Of a DNA stretch of 64,000 nucleotides, positions 8,764 through 17,578 are shown piece after piece. A program made the position numbers and the translations under genes. Origin of the DNA: Williamsia muralis (lineage in GTDB: Bacteria > Actinomycetota > Actinomycetes > Mycobacteriales > Mycobacteriaceae); contig NZ_PEBD01000008.1 in assembly GCF_002735905.1 (NCBI RefSeq), positions 558,001-622,000 of the forward strand, given 5' to 3'. The notes beneath the pieces are model-generated. The model was not told where the DNA came from. It made no database searches and saw nothing but the letters and a program-made list of their open reading frames with translations. Positions within the stretch are counted from its first letter, which is position 1; each line of letters starts with the position of its first letter.

Positions 8764-9843
8764 GTGACGACGGACAAGCAGGCGACACCGAGCGGACTCC
8801 GCAAGGCTGGACCCTCCCCGGCTCTCTCGGGCGCCGCCGCAGTGCGGCGCCCGAGAAGGGTTCGAGCACTGTGGCTGCTGATCGCGGTCGCAGTGCTCGT
8901 GGTGCTGGCCATCCTGTCGGTCAAGGTCGGCTCACGGTTTGTCGGCTGGGCTGATGTGATGGGCGCGCTCGATGGCACCGACGGGAGCATCGAGCAGGCT
9001 GCTGTCGAAAAACGCATTCCGAGAACGTTGTTGGCGATGATCGTCGGTGGCGCCCTCGGCGTCTCTGGCGCGGTCATGCAGGGCGTGACCAGAAACCCGA
9101 TCGCAGATCCGGGCATTCTGGGTGTCAACATGGGGGCCTCGCTTGCCGTGGTCATCGGTCTTTCCTACTTCGGGCTCTCGTCGTCGACCAGCTTCATCTG
9201 GGTGGCCATCGTTGGTGCTGCTCTCGCTGCGATCTTCGTCTACACGGTGGGATCACTCGGGCGCGGCGGGACCACCCCGCTCAAGCTCGCGTTGGCGGGC
9301 GCCGCGACATCTGCGGCTCTGCTCTCCCTGGTCACCGCACTTGTGCTGGGCCGCAACGACACTGCCGATGTGGTGCAGTCATGGCGGGTGGGCGGTGTCG
9401 GCGGCGGCACATTCGACAGCATCGAACGTGTACTGCCGTTCCTCGCCGTCGGCTTCTTGATCTGCTTGTTGTCCGCGCGTGGTCTCAACTCATTGGCGTT
9501 GGGAGACGATCTGGCCGCCGGACTCGGTGAGCGTGTTGCCCTGGTCCGCGGCGGTGCGGCGCTGGGTGCGGTGATCCTTTGTGGCGCTTCGACTGCCGTG
9601 ACCGGCCCGATCGCTTTCGTCGGACTGCTGGTGCCCCACGCGTGCCGACTGATCGTCGGTGTGGACCACCGCTGGCTGTTGCCGTTCTCGGCGATCACCG
9701 GCGCTGCGCTGTTGACCGGCGCCGATGTGCTCGGCCGAATCATCGCCCGTCCCGCCGAAATCGACGTGGCGATCCTGACGTCCCTGATCGGTGCACCGTT
9801 CTTCATCTACATCGTGCGACGCCAGAAGGTGGGCACGTTGTGA
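8764..9843 (+). CDS. Iron-siderophore ABC transporter permease (FecCD family), subunit 1
   Basis: A 359-aa integral membrane protein with about nine to ten helices after a positively charged N-terminus (RRPRRVR). FecCD hallmarks are present: RIPRTLLAMIVGGALGVSGA, QGVTRNPIADPGILGVNMGA and GPIAFVGLLVPHACRLIVG, the last contacting the ATPase. It starts with GTG 10 nt after the binding-protein gene and pairs with the next permease as a heterodimer. Its stop overlaps the next GTG by 4 nt. Confidence 0.9.
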   Translation: MTTDKQATPSGLRKAGPSPALSGAAAVRRPRRVRALWLLIAVAVLVVLAILSVKVGSRFVGWADVMGALDGTDGSIEQAAVEKRIPRTLLAMIVGGALGVSGAVMQGVTRNPIADPGILGVNMGASLAVVIGLSYFGLSSSTSFIWVAIVGAALAAIFVYTVGSLGRGGTTPLKLALAGAATSAALLSLVTALVLGRNDTADVVQSWRVGGVGGGTFDSIERVLPFLAVGFLICLLSARGLNSLALGDDLAAGLGERVALVRGGAALGAVILCGASTAVTGPIAFVGLLVPHACRLIVGVDHRWLLPFSAITGAALLTGADVLGRIIARPAEIDVAILTSLIGAPFFIYIVRRQKVGTL

Positions 9844-10880
9844 GTGTACCTGTCGTGACAGCAGAGTCGATCGCCGAGAGCCGGCAAAGTCGTGGGCGTC
9901 GTCGTCAAGCCGTGATCGCTGTGCTCGCCGTGCTGATCGTGATCGGATTCGCGGTCAGCCTGATGGTGGGGCACACGTACTACCCACCCGGTGACGTCCT
10001 GAAAGTCATTCTGGGCGAACAGGTGCAGGGCGCGACATTCACTGTCGGGCGACTGCGTCTGCCACGCGCTGTGCTCGCGGTTGCCGCGGGTCTGTGTTTC
10101 GGCTTCTCCGGCATCGCCTTCCAGACCATGTTGCGCAACCCGCTGGCGAGTCCGGACATCATCGGAATCAGCGCCGGTGCAAGCGCCGCGGCCACCTTTG
10201 CAATCGTGACCCTGTCACTCGGGGCCACCCAGGTGTCGATCTTTGCGATCGTCTCCAGCCTCGCGGTCGCGGTGCTCATCTATGTCCTGTCGTTCAAGAG
10301 CGGCGTGGTGGGCACCCGGCTGATTCTCATCGGAATCGGTTTTGCCGCAATGCTGCTCAGCATCACCGACTATCTCCTGGACCAGGCTGCCGAGTGGGAT
10401 CTGCAGGAGGCGACGCGTTGGCTGACCGGGAGTCTGAACGGAACGTCGTGGACCGAGACGATCCCGGTCCTCGTCGCCCTGGTGGTGCTCACCCCGATCC
10501 TGCTGAGCCAGACCCGTAACCTCGCGATGACCCAGCTCGGCGACGACGCCGCGTCGGCACTCGGGGTGCGGGTCAACCGCACCCGACTCATCGTCATCGT
10601 CTCCGCAGTCGGGCTCATCGCCTTCGCCACGGCAGCCGCGGGCCCGATCGCATTTGTCGCCTTCCTCTCCGGTCCGATCGCGGCCAGGCTGGTCGGACCG
10701 AACGGTTCACTTCTCATCCCGTCCGCGCTCGTCGGTTCCTTGCTTGTTCTGGTGGCGGATTTCGTCGGTCAGTTCGCGCTCGATACGCGATACCCGGTGG
10801 GCGTCATCACCGGTGTGATGGGCGCCCCCTATCTCATCTACCTCATAATCCGCACCAACCGCGGAGGCGGCTCACTGTGA
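9840..10880 (+). CDS. Iron-siderophore ABC transporter permease (FecCD family), subunit 2
   Basis: A 346-aa second FecCD permease. Typical motifs are LRLPRAVLAVAAGLCFGFSG, QTMLRNPLASPDIIGISAGA and GPIAFVAFLSGPIAARLVG. The GTG at 9840 overlaps the preceding stop as GTGA, which fixes the start. Although the frame is open for 87 codons upstream, that part lies inside the previous permease gene and has no membrane-protein character. It ends in another GTGA overlap with the ATPase gene. Confidence 0.9.
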   Translation: MSVPVVTAESIAESRQSRGRRRQAVIAVLAVLIVIGFAVSLMVGHTYYPPGDVLKVILGEQVQGATFTVGRLRLPRAVLAVAAGLCFGFSGIAFQTMLRNPLASPDIIGISAGASAAATFAIVTLSLGATQVSIFAIVSSLAVAVLIYVLSFKSGVVGTRLILIGIGFAAMLLSITDYLLDQAAEWDLQEATRWLTGSLNGTSWTETIPVLVALVVLTPILLSQTRNLAMTQLGDDAASALGVRVNRTRLIVIVSAVGLIAFATAAAGPIAFVAFLSGPIAARLVGPNGSLLIPSALVGSLLVLVADFVGQFALDTRYPVGVITGVMGAPYLIYLIIRTNRGGGSL

Positions 10881-11683
10881 CCACCACACACTCGCTGACC
10901 ATCGAGAATCTGACCCTCGGGTACGGCAACAGGAACGTCATCGAAAAGCTCGACCTGACCATCCCTCCGGGGCAGGTCACGGCGATCGTCGGGGCGAATG
11001 CGTGCGGCAAGTCGACCCTGTTGCGGTCGATGTCGCGGTTGCTGGCGCCCCGCACCGGCCGCGTGGTGCTCGATGGCAGAGAGGTACATCGGACTCCCGC
11101 CAAGCAGCTGGCTCGCACTCTCGGACTGTTGCCACAATCGCCGATCGCGCCCGAAGGCATCACGGTCGCGGACCTGGTGGGACGTGGTCGCCACCCACAT
11201 CAGGGCATGTTCGCCAGGTGGAGCAAAGAGGACGATACGGCGGTTGCGGAGGCACTCGATGCCACCGAGACAGCCGCTCTCGCCGATCGGCCGGTCGATG
11301 AACTTTCCGGTGGACAACGCCAACGGGTGTGGATCGCAATGGCCCTGGCCCAGCACACTGATCTACTGCTGCTCGATGAGCCGACGACGTTTCTGGACGT
11401 CAGCCACCAGGTCGAAGTCCTCGATCTCCTGACCGACCTCAACCAGCAACGCGGTACCACCATCGTCATGGTCTTGCACGACCTGAACATGGCGGCCCGT
11501 TACTCCGACCACCTGATCGCGCTGGCCGACGGAACACTTCACGCCGCTGGGAAGCCCGCGGAGGTTCTCACCGAGGACACCGTACGTGCGGTGTTCGGTC
11601 TGGAGAGTCAGGTCATCACCGATCCCACATCGGGGAAACCGTTGATGTTGCCGCTGGGTCGGCATCACACCATCACCGTCTGA
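10877..11683 (+). CDS. Iron-siderophore ABC transporter ATP-binding protein (FecE/FepC type)
   Basis: A 268-aa ABC ATPase energising the two permeases. Walker A is GANACGKST (residues 39-47), with the alanine-cysteine pair typical of siderophore importers; the signature is LSGGQRQR near 142; Walker B is LLLLDEPT near 162; the H-loop is VLHDLN. It overlaps the permease gene by 4 nt. No siderophore reductase or biosynthesis gene follows, so the operon provides uptake only. The siderophore cannot be named. Confidence 0.93.
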   Translation: MTTTHSLTIENLTLGYGNRNVIEKLDLTIPPGQVTAIVGANACGKSTLLRSMSRLLAPRTGRVVLDGREVHRTPAKQLARTLGLLPQSPIAPEGITVADLVGRGRHPHQGMFARWSKEDDTAVAEALDATETAALADRPVDELSGGQRQRVWIAMALAQHTDLLLLDEPTTFLDVSHQVEVLDLLTDLNQQRGTTIVMVLHDLNMAARYSDHLIALADGTLHAAGKPAEVLTEDTVRAVFGLESQVITDPTSGKPLMLPLGRHHTITV

Positions 11684-11838
11684 GTCGCACCGTTCACTCG
11701 CGGCCAGAGTTGTCGCGAGTTCCCGGTCTGCACCCCTGACCGTCGCGATCTCGCGGCCGCCCCTGTCGCGGGCACCGGACTCGCTGACGCGATAACGTCG
11801 TCCTGGCGGGAACGAAACCGAACAGGCTGGGGGTCCTC

Positions 11839-12792
11839 GTGAACCGTTTCGCTCTCGTGTCCGGATCAGCCGGTCAGATGTTGCGCGAACAGAAGGTTCG
11901 GGTGCTGCGCATCTACCTGGCCGCCACGACGTTCTTGTACTTCGTCGGGGTGTTCCTCACATTTATCTCGCCGAGACGGTCAGAACTGGCGAATCCGACC
12001 GGCGGGATCATCGCCGTCGTTCTGGGCCTCCTTGGACTTGTCTACCTGGCTTTCAGTCGCGGGAGATTGGGCCCGGCAGTCGCGGCGGCCATGATCGCGA
12101 CTCCGGTGGTGATCGCGTTCCATACGGAGATCATCGCCGACTTCCCCTGCCTGATCGGCGTGATGTTCCTCGCGATGTATCTGCGGGCGTTTTACGCGCC
12201 GACCCAAGCGATGATGTTGGTGGCATCGCTCACGATCGGGACCGTCGGGGCCCTCGCAATAGGGCCGGCGGCCAAACTAGGGATCACCTACGTCATCTTC
12301 GCCGTCGCGATCGTCGGAGCGGCAGAGTCTTTTGGGCTGGTGACACGGTCACTCGTCACCATCGCGTGCACCGATCCACTGACGGGCGTGCTGAACCGAG
12401 CCGGGTGGGAGATCGCGACCACCGAACAACTCGCACGCGCACGGTCAGCCCACGCCACCATCACGGTCGCGGTTCTCGACATTGACGACTTCAAGAATGT
12501 GAACGACTCTCTGGGCCACCAGGTGGGGGATCAACGACTCATCGAGTATGCCCAGCGGTGGAGTTCGGTGATCCCGAAAGGGGCTGTTCTGGCTCGCCTC
12601 GGTGGCGACGAGTTCGCTCTCTTGATAGCTGGTACCGGACAGACATCTGCAACCGATGTGATCGAGCAGCTCCGATCCGCGGTACCTGAAGCGAGTGTCG
12701 GATTCGCCACCGAGGATGCCGGTGCCACAACCATTTCCGACCTTCTCGAGCAGGCGGACGCGGCGCTGTACGACGCGAAACGAGGACGTTGA
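11839..12792 (+). CDS. Membrane-anchored GGDEF diguanylate cyclase
   Basis: A 317-aa protein. Six hydrophobic segments occupy roughly residues 23-165; the GGDEF domain follows (about 170-315), starting with CTDPLTGVLNRAGWE. The catalytic motif is intact (LARLGGDEFALL), and DIDDFKNVNDSLGHQVGD supplies the metal- and GTP-binding residues, so it should make cyclic-di-GMP. No RxxD inhibitory site is obvious five residues before GGDEF. The first part resembles an MHYT/MASE-like membrane sensor, but I cannot assign it. GTG start after GGGGGTCCTC; monocistronic. Confidence 0.88.
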   Translation: MNRFALVSGSAGQMLREQKVRVLRIYLAATTFLYFVGVFLTFISPRRSELANPTGGIIAVVLGLLGLVYLAFSRGRLGPAVAAAMIATPVVIAFHTEIIADFPCLIGVMFLAMYLRAFYAPTQAMMLVASLTIGTVGALAIGPAAKLGITYVIFAVAIVGAAESFGLVTRSLVTIACTDPLTGVLNRAGWEIATTEQLARARSAHATITVAVLDIDDFKNVNDSLGHQVGDQRLIEYAQRWSSVIPKGAVLARLGGDEFALLIAGTGQTSATDVIEQLRSAVPEASVGFATEDAGATTISDLLEQADAALYDAKRGR

Positions 12793-12809
12793 GACTGCCG
12801 GGGACCCGC

Positions 12810-12863
12810 CGCAGGGTGGCGCCCGGTTCTCAGGCTACGAGCCCCGGTGGCCGGCACCCTGCG
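12810..12863. repeat. Inverted repeat between convergent genes, possible bidirectional terminator
   Basis: CGCAGGGTG (12810-12818) is complementary to CACCCTGCG (12855-12863), with a 36-nt loop. It sits between the convergent diguanylate cyclase and Nudix genes. There is no T-run, so termination is only suggested. Confidence 0.3.
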
Positions 12864-12873
12864 TTGGTGGGCT

Positions 12874-13566
12874 TCACTGATCGGCTGTGTGAGACGTCAT
12901 CACGCCGTTGAGTGCTGCCCACTGGAGCAACATGATCGTCTTCGCGTCTGCGATGCGGCCATCGGCGATCATGGCGATCGCATCGGGGAATGCGATTTCG
13001 AGCCGTTCGATGTCTTCGCCCTCCCCTGCGACTCCTCCGCCGGGGCCTTCCATGTCGGATGTTGTGTAGGGCGCGGCGTAGAAATGAATGCGCTCGGTGA
13101 CCGACCCCGGGCTCATGAACACATCGAACACGTGGCGCAGCGGGCCGACCCTGACCCCGAGCTCCTCGTGGGCCTCGCGTCGGATGGCGGTGGCCGGGTC
13201 GTCGTCGTCCAGCAGTCCGGCTGCCGTCTCGATGAGCATGCCGTCCGGGTGGCCGTTGACATATACCGGGAACCTGAACTGCCTCGTCAACAGCACCACG
13301 CCCCGTGCGTCGTCGTACAGCAAGATGGTTGCGCCGTTGCCGCGGTCGTAGGTCTCTCGTTGCTGGGTGACCCATTCGCCGTCTTGTCTTCGGTAGTCAA
13401 AAGTCGTGCGTCGCAGCACATGCCAACCCTGTGAACACAACTCGACGTTGCGCACCTTGACGTCCGGGTTTCCGGCGAGGTCTCGACCCGCCTGGTCAAG
13501 CCCCGTCCGTCCTCGGTGGTCGGGCAGATCAATACCGGGCGTTCCTTCGGCGGACGACGTGGTCAC
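12874..13566 (-). CDS. Nudix hydrolase, NudK/ADP-sugar pyrophosphatase type
   Basis: A 230-aa Nudix protein. The Nudix box runs from GLLDDDDPATAIRREAHEEL to G-V near residues 115-137; the first conserved acidic residue is Asp instead of Glu, but the REAxEE metal-binding core is intact. The LLTRQFRFPVYVNGHP strand and the C-terminal GEGEDIERLEI resemble GDP-mannose pyrophosphatase NudK. It should hydrolyse a nucleoside-diphosphate sugar. Its ATG overlaps the stop of the upstream GNAT gene by 4 nt, so the two are co-translated. Confidence 0.87.
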   Translation of the reverse strand: MTTSSAEGTPGIDLPDHRGRTGLDQAGRDLAGNPDVKVRNVELCSQGWHVLRRTTFDYRRQDGEWVTQQRETYDRGNGATILLYDDARGVVLLTRQFRFPVYVNGHPDGMLIETAAGLLDDDDPATAIRREAHEELGVRVGPLRHVFDVFMSPGSVTERIHFYAAPYTTSDMEGPGGGVAGEGEDIERLEIAFPDAIAMIADGRIADAKTIMLLQWAALNGVMTSHTADQ

Positions 13567-14057
13567 GGTGCTCTCCTTGTCGAGGTTGTACGTCGCTGTG
13601 ATCCGGTGTCTGGCCCATTGATGCGACGCATGTGCAGCAGTGGGAACGGTCGGCCGTCCGAATCAAGCTCCGACCGTCCGACTTGTTCGAAGCCGCGTCG
13701 CCTGTAGAACGCGACGGCGTCCGGGTTCTGTTCGTTCACATCGACATCGATGGCGTCCTGCGCGTGAACAGCTCGATCCAGCAGCGCAGTACCCACGCCA
13801 CGACCGTGTGCTGCGGGGTCGACGAACAACATCTCGAGACGACCCTCGGTGGTGCCGCTGAATCCGATGACGCTGCCTCCCAATTCGGCGACTACCAGTT
13901 CGACCATCGGAAAGAACTCTGCGGCGAGACGCTTTGAGTACCCGTCGACATCCGAGGGCGAGAGGAAGTGGTGGCTCGCCTCTACTGCGGCGCGCCATAC
14001 TTCGACCAGCCGGCCTGTATCCCGCTCCTCGGCGCGCCTGAGTACCAGTTCAGGCAT
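13563..14057 (-). CDS. GNAT-family N-acetyltransferase
   Basis: A 164-aa single GNAT domain. The acetyl-CoA pyrophosphate loop reads VDPAAHGRGVGTALLDRA (motif A, R/QxxGxG/A); the preceding strand is GRLEMLFVD, and NPDAVAFYRRRGFEQVGR is motif B. It resembles YjaB/YafP-type acetyltransferases. The substrate is unknown. It forms a two-gene unit with the downstream Nudix hydrolase. Confidence 0.87.
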   Translation of the reverse strand: MPELVLRRAEERDTGRLVEVWRAAVEASHHFLSPSDVDGYSKRLAAEFFPMVELVVAELGGSVIGFSGTTEGRLEMLFVDPAAHGRGVGTALLDRAVHAQDAIDVDVNEQNPDAVAFYRRRGFEQVGRSELDSDGRPFPLLHMRRINGPDTGSQRRTTSTRRAP

Positions 14058-14207
14058 GGCACCGGGGGAGGCGAGGGTCCGAGTTGACCCCGGAACCGTG
14101 CCGGTAGGCGATCGAGGTGAGCATCAGATCCACGACTGTGCACGATATTCGGGCGACCCCGAACGATCAAGGGGAGTTCCAGCGGGCCGGCGGCGCGGTC
14201 GATTCCG

Positions 14208-15224
14208 TCAGCTCGCGCCGGATGTGCCGGCGCCCACCCGGGCACTGAACTCGACCAGGCGGTTGGAGAAGCCCCATTCGTTGTCGTACCAGCCGAGCAC
14301 CTTGACCTGTTTGCCCACGGCCTCGGTCAGCGGTGCGTCGAAGATTGAGGAGTGAGGATTGCCCACGATGTCTGCCGACACCAGGGGAGCCTCGGAATAT
14401 TGTAGATAGTGCTCCAGAGGCTGCGACCCGGCCGCCTCGCGAAACGCGGCGTTGACGTCTTCGACGCTGACGCTCTGCCGCAGGGCCACAGTGAAATCCG
14501 TGATCGAGCCGGTGGGCACCGGGACGCGCAGCGACGCTCCGGTGAGGAGTCCGTCGAGCTCGGGGATGATTTTTCCGATGGTGTTCGCCGCCCCCGACGA
14601 TGTGGGAATGATCGAGAGCGCCGCAGCCCGTGCTCGGCGCAGATCCTGATGTGGGGCATCGTGCAGTCGCTGATCGCCGGTATAGGCGTGGATCGTTGTC
14701 ATGAGACCGGATTCGATACCGAACGAGTCGTTGAGGACTTTGGCCAGTGGGGCAAGGGAGTTCGTGGTGCACGAGCCGTTGGAGAAGATGTCGTGGCCAT
14801 CAACGTCGAGTTTGTCGTCATTCACGCCGAGCACGAATGTGGGTACATCACCCTTCGCCGGCGCCGAGATGATCACCTTTCGCGCCCCGCCCTCGAGGTG
14901 GCCGGATGCTGCGTCACGGTCCGCATATCGGCCGGTGGATTCGATCACGACGTCAGCCCCTGCTTCTCCCCAAGGGATGAGAGCTGGGTCTGGCTGCGCG
15001 AAGACCTTGATGGTTTTGTCTCCGAGTGTGATCAAATCGCCGTCAACTCCGACGCCCTCGAGATGCCCGGACACCGAGTCCCATTCGAGCAGCGTGGCCA
15101 ACGTCTGGGCGTCGGTCAGGTCATTGACCGCGACCACCTCGATGTCCGCGGCGTTCGCCAGGGCGGCCCGCAGATAGCTGCGGCCGATCCGGCCGAATCC
15201 ATTGATACCGACGCGTACCGTCAT
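14208..15224 (-). CDS. Glyceraldehyde-3-phosphate dehydrogenase, type I
   Basis: A 338-aa GAPDH. The NAD-binding N-terminus is VRVGINGFGRIGRSYLRA, with D35 in VAVNDL indicating NAD preference. The catalytic cysteine is C152 in SNGSCTTNSLAP (canonical SNASCTTNCLAP, so two neighbours differ), and the base is H179 in TTIHAYTGDQR. It lies alone with a TetR regulator rather than with pgk-tpi, so it is probably an accessory isozyme. I use the ATG at 15224, which has AGGAGG 11 nt upstream; an ATG at 15233 forms an ATGA overlap with the TetR stop but sits only 2 nt from that ribosome site. Confidence 0.93.
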   Translation of the reverse strand: MTVRVGINGFGRIGRSYLRAALANAADIEVVAVNDLTDAQTLATLLEWDSVSGHLEGVGVDGDLITLGDKTIKVFAQPDPALIPWGEAGADVVIESTGRYADRDAASGHLEGGARKVIISAPAKGDVPTFVLGVNDDKLDVDGHDIFSNGSCTTNSLAPLAKVLNDSFGIESGLMTTIHAYTGDQRLHDAPHQDLRRARAAALSIIPTSSGAANTIGKIIPELDGLLTGASLRVPVPTGSITDFTVALRQSVSVEDVNAAFREAAGSQPLEHYLQYSEAPLVSADIVGNPHSSIFDAPLTEAVGKQVKVLGWYDNEWGFSNRLVEFSARVGAGTSGAS

Positions 15225-15229
15225 GGCGT

Positions 15230-15820
15230 TCATTTCCTCCTGTTGTTGGTCTTCGTAGCTTGGGGGGCCGCTGCACGGAGCAGTCCGACGGCACCGGCGC
15301 ATGCATCCTCGAACGGCGCCGAATCCTGTTGTGCGATGGCGAGTACGTAACCGCCTTGCAGGACGGCCATCAGTGTGGACGCGAGATGCTCGGGCTCGAG
15401 ATCGTCGCGCAACTGCCCGGCGGCAATCGCCTCCCTTAACACCTGCACCCACATGGAGTTCGTCTGCGCGAAAGCATGCGCGACAGGGGCCAGCAAGACG
15501 GGGTCCTCACGAACTTGGGGATCCTGCGTCATCCGGCCGACCTTGCAACCCTTGAGTGCATCGCGTGGACGCGACAGGTAGGCCTCGATCCTCGACATCG
15601 GATCACCCGGGCCTTCGAGATCCGATGTCGCGGGCAGCAAATCGGTGACATTGCGTTCGAGGGCGGCGAGAGCCAGATCCCGTTTGGTCGAGAAGTGGTA
15701 ATACAGACTGCCCTGACCCAGGCCCGACCGTTCGCGAACGTCACGCGGGCTGGTGTCGGCGTACCCCCGCTCCCACAGGAGTTCGCTCATTGTCTCGATC
15801 AGAAGTTCCCGAGAGTCCAT
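15230..15820 (-). CDS. TetR-family regulator (LmrA/YxaF-like C-terminal domain)
   Basis: A 196-aa regulator. The HTH lies at about residues 23-48 (TSPRDVRERSGLGQGSLYYHF, slightly longer than the core motif), and KGCKVGRMTQD with ALAPVAHAF-like helices resembles the LmrA/YxaF group of drug-responsive repressors. The ATG at 15820 is chosen. Its stop overlaps the start region of the GAPDH gene, so the regulator is the first cistron and GAPDH the second. A palindrome just upstream is the likely autoregulatory operator. Confidence 0.88.
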   Translation of the reverse strand: MDSRELLIETMSELLWERGYADTSPRDVRERSGLGQGSLYYHFSTKRDLALAALERNVTDLLPATSDLEGPGDPMSRIEAYLSRPRDALKGCKVGRMTQDPQVREDPVLLAPVAHAFAQTNSMWVQVLREAIAAGQLRDDLEPEHLASTLMAVLQGGYVLAIAQQDSAPFEDACAGAVGLLRAAAPQATKTNNRRK

Positions 15821-15840
15821 ACCGAGAAGTTGTACCAGAA

Positions 15841-15854
15841 ACATACTAGTAGGT
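15841..15854. promoter_or_regulatory. Candidate TetR operator
   Basis: ACATACTAGTAGGT contains the perfect palindrome TACTAGTA and a 14-bp imperfect one (one mismatched pair). It lies 20 nt upstream of the TetR start, a typical autorepression position. Confidence 0.45.
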
Positions 15855-15897
15855 ACAGAGGGAGACGCAGACGGGCCGATCGTGACCCATCGGGGGC

Positions 15898-16380
15898 CTA
15901 GCTGAGTTCCAGGACCACGTGGTTGTTGAGGTCGGCCGCCCGGATGATGAACTCGGCCATGACCGCGAACTTGGATCGCAGATAGTCGACGTTCTCGTTG
16001 CGCCAGTTCAAGAACGGCGGTATGCGCTGATCGGTGAGGTCGGCGATCGTGGTGGACTCGAGCAAGGTGTCGAATGTCATGTGAGCGAGAATGTCTCGCG
16101 TAGCCGCCACATACGAGGGGCTCATGTAGTTGGGGATGCCCTCACTGAAGTTGATGTCGCCGGGCATGGAACCCTGACCAACAACAGGATTCACCGGCAG
16201 CCCCGCGCGGTCGAACATGAGGCCGAGAGCCTCGAAAGCCTTGTCGATGTTCACCGTGATGGTCGGATCAGCGTCGCGGAGATCATTGACGAACCCGACG
16301 ACGTCCTCTGTCGAATCCTGAAGGTAGATCTCGTTCAACTCGGCGTCGCTGAACCGGGTGTATGACCTGATGAGCCCCAT
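15898..16380 (-). CDS. DUF1877-family protein
   Basis: A 160-aa cytoplasmic protein starting MGLIRSYTRFSDAEL, with NIDKAFEALGLMF (the conserved DKAWxxLHxLL-like segment of DUF1877) and a C-terminal LRSKFAVMAEFIIRAADLNN helix. The family has no established function, although members are frequent near polymorphic-toxin loci. A strong ribosome site (GGAGGAGGAG) precedes the ATG at 16380. Confidence 0.7.
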   Translation of the reverse strand: MGLIRSYTRFSDAELNEIYLQDSTEDVVGFVNDLRDADPTITVNIDKAFEALGLMFDRAGLPVNPVVGQGSMPGDINFSEGIPNYMSPSYVAATRDILAHMTFDTLLESTTIADLTDQRIPPFLNWRNENVDYLRSKFAVMAEFIIRAADLNNHVVLELS

Positions 16381-16585
16381 GTCGATATCTCCTCCTCCGG
16401 GCATCAAAGTATCGCGGCATCGGTTTGGCAACAGTCGCTCATTGAGAGGACTGTCGACGCCGCTCCTATTGGGGGTCTTTACTAGGTCCGGATGGCTCTC
16501 GCGTCGTTCGAACGATTGAACTCCTGAAGGCGCGACGGTGGAGTTAAGCCGCGCTCAAGCAACATCATTCGGCATAGCATGGGCT

Positions 16586-17077
16586 ATGCCTACTCAGGAA
16601 TTGGTGGACTCTCACCACGGTCTGGTCTTGTTGGATCGTGGTGACGGCGGCCGGGTTGTGGTCAGTGGCGAGTCGATTCCCACCGCGTCGATCAACCTGT
16701 CCGTCGACGACGACGCCAGCCGCAACAACCTGACCCTTGACGAGGTTCGATATGAACTGCTGGTGTCCAAAGGGTCCTGGCGTCGAGCGCATCGCATCGA
16801 AATCTCCGGCCCTACCGGGCGATGGATATTTGCGCCGGCGACGCGAAGGAGTCATTGCCTGGTACGCGGGCACCGGAGTGCCGAATCCACCGAGGTCGGC
16901 AAACTCGTTGCAGAACAATCACGAGTAACGGCGCTCTGGGGAAGCGACTCCGACTCAAAATCATCACCGGGGGAGTGCGCGATGGGCTACCTGCTCGCCG
17001 CGACGTACGGGACGGGAAAGCCGCTGACACTCATGGCGATCTTCCAGGGAACTGTGAACGTGCTCGTCCCCGGTTGA
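16586..17077 (+). CDS. Hypothetical protein
   Basis: A 163-aa protein I do not recognise. It begins MPTQELVDSHHGLVLLDRGD and appears to be beta-rich with no membrane segment or catalytic motif. A longer in-frame start at 16538 exists, and no strong ribosome site decides between them. Coding is supported mainly by an uninterrupted frame and absence of a better frame on either strand. Confidence 0.45.
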   Translation: MPTQELVDSHHGLVLLDRGDGGRVVVSGESIPTASINLSVDDDASRNNLTLDEVRYELLVSKGSWRRAHRIEISGPTGRWIFAPATRRSHCLVRGHRSAESTEVGKLVAEQSRVTALWGSDSDSKSSPGECAMGYLLAATYGTGKPLTLMAIFQGTVNVLVPG

Positions 17078-17093
17078 ACCGAGGTTGCGGTCG

Positions 17094-17531
17094 CTAGTCG
17101 TAGAGGACTGCATCTCCGCGGCGTTGCAGCGCGTCGAGTCCGGCGCGGAATTGACGAAGGTACTCAGGGGAATGTCCTACCCACTCGGTCATCTCGCCGA
17201 TGACCTTCACCGGCTGGGCGCTCCGATAAGAGTGAGTTGGATTTCCGGGGAACTTCTTGTCGGTGACGTTGGGGTCGTCCTCGACGTCGTCCTCTGGTTC
17301 CACGATGTAGACGCGGCAGGGCCCATCGCCCACGGCCATTTCCGCTGCCAGTACCGCGCCGTCCAACACTTTCGTCATGTAGACGTAGTTCGAGATGTGG
17401 TCGTCGCGGTAGTTGGAGCGATGACCGGGCACGAGGTAATCCCCAACCCGTAGGTCGGCTTTGGTGCCGTGAAAGTAGGCCCCGGACTCGTGCACCACAA
17501 AACGTTCCGGCGTATCCGCCATATCTGCCAT
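17094..17531 (-). CDS. arr: NAD(+)-rifampin ADP-ribosyltransferase
   Basis: A 145-aa Arr enzyme, which inactivates rifamycins by transferring ADP-ribose from NAD to the ansa-chain C23 hydroxyl. Family signatures are complete: YFHGTKADLRVGDYLVPG (H21 is the NAD-site histidine), NYVYMT (conserved Tyr), and VEPEDDVEDDPNVTDKKFPG with the conserved Asp, then NPTHSYRSAQPVKVIGE. Length equals that of mycobacterial Arr. The ATG at 17531 follows GGAGGGTTCTCG. A rifamycin-associated element lies 48 bp upstream. It is monocistronic and not in an integron context, so it looks like an intrinsic resistance gene. Confidence 0.95.
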   Translation of the reverse strand: MADMADTPERFVVHESGAYFHGTKADLRVGDYLVPGHRSNYRDDHISNYVYMTKVLDGAVLAAEMAVGDGPCRVYIVEPEDDVEDDPNVTDKKFPGNPTHSYRSAQPVKVIGEMTEWVGHSPEYLRQFRAGLDALQRRGDAVLYD

Positions 17532-17578
17532 CGAGAACCCTCCGCGTGTCGGTTGCCGGGCGATTGTGCATGACAGAC

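Noticed and set aside
11684-11838. Possible terminator ACTCGCG...CGCGAGT after the siderophore ATPase
   Set aside because: Seven-base arms with an 11-nt spacer and no T-run, in a region rich in CGCG words; not distinguishable from background.
14409-15350. 313-codon plus-strand frame
   Set aside because: Antisense to GAPDH, whose catalytic motifs are intact; no recognisable protein content.
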